The notes under the pieces are model-generated. The model worked only from the letters and a program-made list of their open reading frames with translations, did no database searches and had not been told where the DNA came from. Source: an uncultured Burkholderiales bacterium (GTDB lineage Bacteria; Pseudomonadota; Gammaproteobacteria; Burkholderiales; Burkholderiaceae_C). Taken from it: a stretch of DNA of 7,446 nucleotides. The stretch is taken from the NCBI GenBank assembly GCA_903871865.1, contig CAIQIL010000614.1:1-7446 (forward strand), written 5' to 3'. Shown here piece by piece: positions 6,604 to 7,446 of the stretch (its first letter is position 1; each line of letters opens with the position of its first letter). Both the position numbers and the translations under genes were made by a program.

Positions 6604-6944
6604 CGCTGAGCGAGACGCAATGGCGCGCACTCCAGGTCCATGACGACCGTCAGTTTGTGTGCGGCGTCGCAGCGCAATTTCTGGCGCGCAGGCAAGAGCT
6701 GGCTTCGGATCCTGGGAGAGATGAGGTGGTCGCGCGCATGCAAGCCGCCCATGTGTACTGCACCCGGATGGGCTTCACCTCTGCAGCGCATGTGTTGCAC
6801 CTGATGTACCTGGCGGCCGACGCACCGCGCATCCACGACGATCCGCTTGTCCATCGTCACCTGAGCAAACCGGGTGCCACGCCAGAGCAGCGGCTGGACG
6901 AACTGCTGGCGGTCATGCACAACAAACTTGAAGGAGCGAGGTGA
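6597..6944 (+). CDS. Small T6SS co-chaperone-like protein (co-TecT position)
   Basis: This soluble protein of 115 residues, mostly helical by composition, begins MLTLSETQWRAL. It has the pattern of small proteins that commonly follow DUF4123 genes in T6SS effector clusters (N-terminal LT-x-x-Q-x-x-AL, a central helical stretch Y-C-T-R-M-G-F-T, C-terminal PEQRLDELL). In the P. aeruginosa TseT locus the gene in this place encodes co-TecT, which binds the chaperone to control effector release. I assign the role by position and general look, not by proven homology. ATG 6597 is chosen over upstream in-frame starts because GGGAG (6586-6590) lies six bases before it and it overlaps the chaperone's end by only seven bases. 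Its stop shares a base with the toxin's ATG. Confidence 0.75.
   Translation: MLTLSETQWRALQVHDDRQFVCGVAAQFLARRQELASDPGRDEVVARMQAAHVYCTRMGFTSAAHVLHLMYLAADAPRIHDDPLVHRHLSKPGATPEQRLDELLAVMHNKLEGAR
6931..6936 (+). promoter_or_regulatory. Strong ribosome binding site of the toxin gene
   Basis: AAGGAG lies seven bases before ATG 6944. It is the best Shine-Dalgarno match in the module and supports ATG 6944 over the adjacent GTG 6941. Confidence 0.7.
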
Positions 6945-7446
6945 TGGTTGCCATCGTGGTGCCGGCAGTGGAAGCGGCTGCCGTGCGCGTTTTGGCCGCC
7001 CTGGGCGTGGGCGTTGCTGCGGGTGTTGCGCAAGAGGCTGCGCGGGATGCGGCAAAGCAGCACATGGCGGAAGCCGAGCGCGCAAAAAGCGCTCCCATCG
7101 CCAAGAGCGAAGCCACCAGCCGCACGAAAGAGAAGTGCAAGACGTGCCCACCCGACAGCGGCAGAACAGCTCCTCGCTCCACCGTGGGTTGGTCTGAAAC
7201 CTCCATTGCCTACCAAGCACGCATTGGCGGTCTGCCGGTGGGCGCAGGCTTCATCACCGAGTGGATGTTCAATGGCATCGCCTTTGATGGCTTCGATTCG
7301 TCCCAGTGCCTATTGAAGGAAGCGAAGGCGAAGTACGATCAGTTTTTCGATGAATACCGCCAGGTGCGAGGCTGGTGGATAGAAGGTGCCGACAAGCTGG
7401 TTGAAGAAGCATATCGACAGGCGACTGCTGCACAACCAAGGCCCCC
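6944..7446 (+). CDS. T6SS nuclease effector with Tox-REase-5 domain (TseT-like), C-terminus beyond the window
   Basis: Predicted antibacterial nuclease toxin; 167 codons are visible and the frame is still open at the right edge. Residues 1-29 are Ala/Val-rich and hydrophobic (VAIVVPAV...ALGVGVAAGVA), followed by a charged Ala/Lys/Glu linker (30-64). The toxin domain begins at KCKTCPPDSG (64-73) and shows the Tox-REase-5 signature: YQARIGG (90-96), EWMFNG (106-111), FDGFDSSQCLLKEAKAKYDQF (114-134). The restriction-endonuclease-like active site is probably Asp115 or Asp118 together with E126-A-K128. The family is known from T6SS and other polymorphic toxins, including P. aeruginosa TseT. Delivery should depend on the PAAR, DUF4123 and small proteins encoded just before it. 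The cognate immunity gene (TsiT-like; Imm52 is a usual partner) should lie immediately to the right. The family call is strong; DNA as substrate is inferred. Confidence 0.9.
   Translation, partial: MVAIVVPAVEAAAVRVLAALGVGVAAGVAQEAARDAAKQHMAEAERAKSAPIAKSEATSRTKEKCKTCPPDSGRTAPRSTVGWSETSIAYQARIGGLPVGAGFITEWMFNGIAFDGFDSSQCLLKEAKAKYDQFFDEYRQVRGWWIEGADKLVEEAYRQATAAQPRP

Noticed and set aside
5955..7220. 421-codon minus-strand open frame across the T6SS genes
   Set aside because: It is antisense to four recognisable genes and its product shows no domain.

Overview
The window looks like chromosomal DNA from a high-GC betaproteobacterium, probably Burkholderiales and perhaps Comamonadaceae. This is inferred from the roughly 70% GC of the outer genes, the codon use, the single-cysteine MDCPTEE metal-binding variant in the metal pump, and the type VI secretion (T6SS) gene set. 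No genus can be fixed from the sequence alone.

Layout, left to right. (1) Positions 1-2102, minus strand: most of a PIB-type heavy-metal ATPase of the Zn/Cd/Pb group. Its last membrane helices lie beyond the left edge. (2) Positions 2103-2718: a divergent intergenic region with no intact gene. It holds about seven degenerate, palindrome-centred units of about 42 bp (2229-2509), followed by a minus-strand remnant of a VapC-like PIN toxin gene (about 2505-2639). (3) Positions 2719-5560, plus strand: three genes joined by two ATGA overlaps. They are an ABC/AAA-type ATPase, a DUF4276 (TOPRIM-like) protein and a patatin-like phospholipase. The first two are visibly less GC-rich than the third and look like a mobile, defence-type pair placed in front of a resident patatin gene. 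(4) Positions 5561-5688: a short intergenic region with a plausible sigma-70 promoter. (5) Positions 5689-7446, plus strand: a compact T6SS effector module in the order PAAR tip protein, DUF4123 chaperone, small co-chaperone-like protein, Tox-REase-5 nuclease. This is the gene order of the Pseudomonas aeruginosa PAAR4-TecT-coTecT-TseT locus. The toxin runs off the right edge, where an immunity gene is expected.

The main points of interest are four. The DUF4123 chaperone carries a frameshift inside an otherwise intact module. The ATPase/DUF4276 pair may form a three-gene, translationally coupled unit with a patatin lipase. The 42-bp repeat array is unexplained. The PIN reading frame runs without a stop into the array and on into the metal ATPase frame. 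Nothing resembling an rRNA, tRNA, CRISPR array or insertion sequence was seen.
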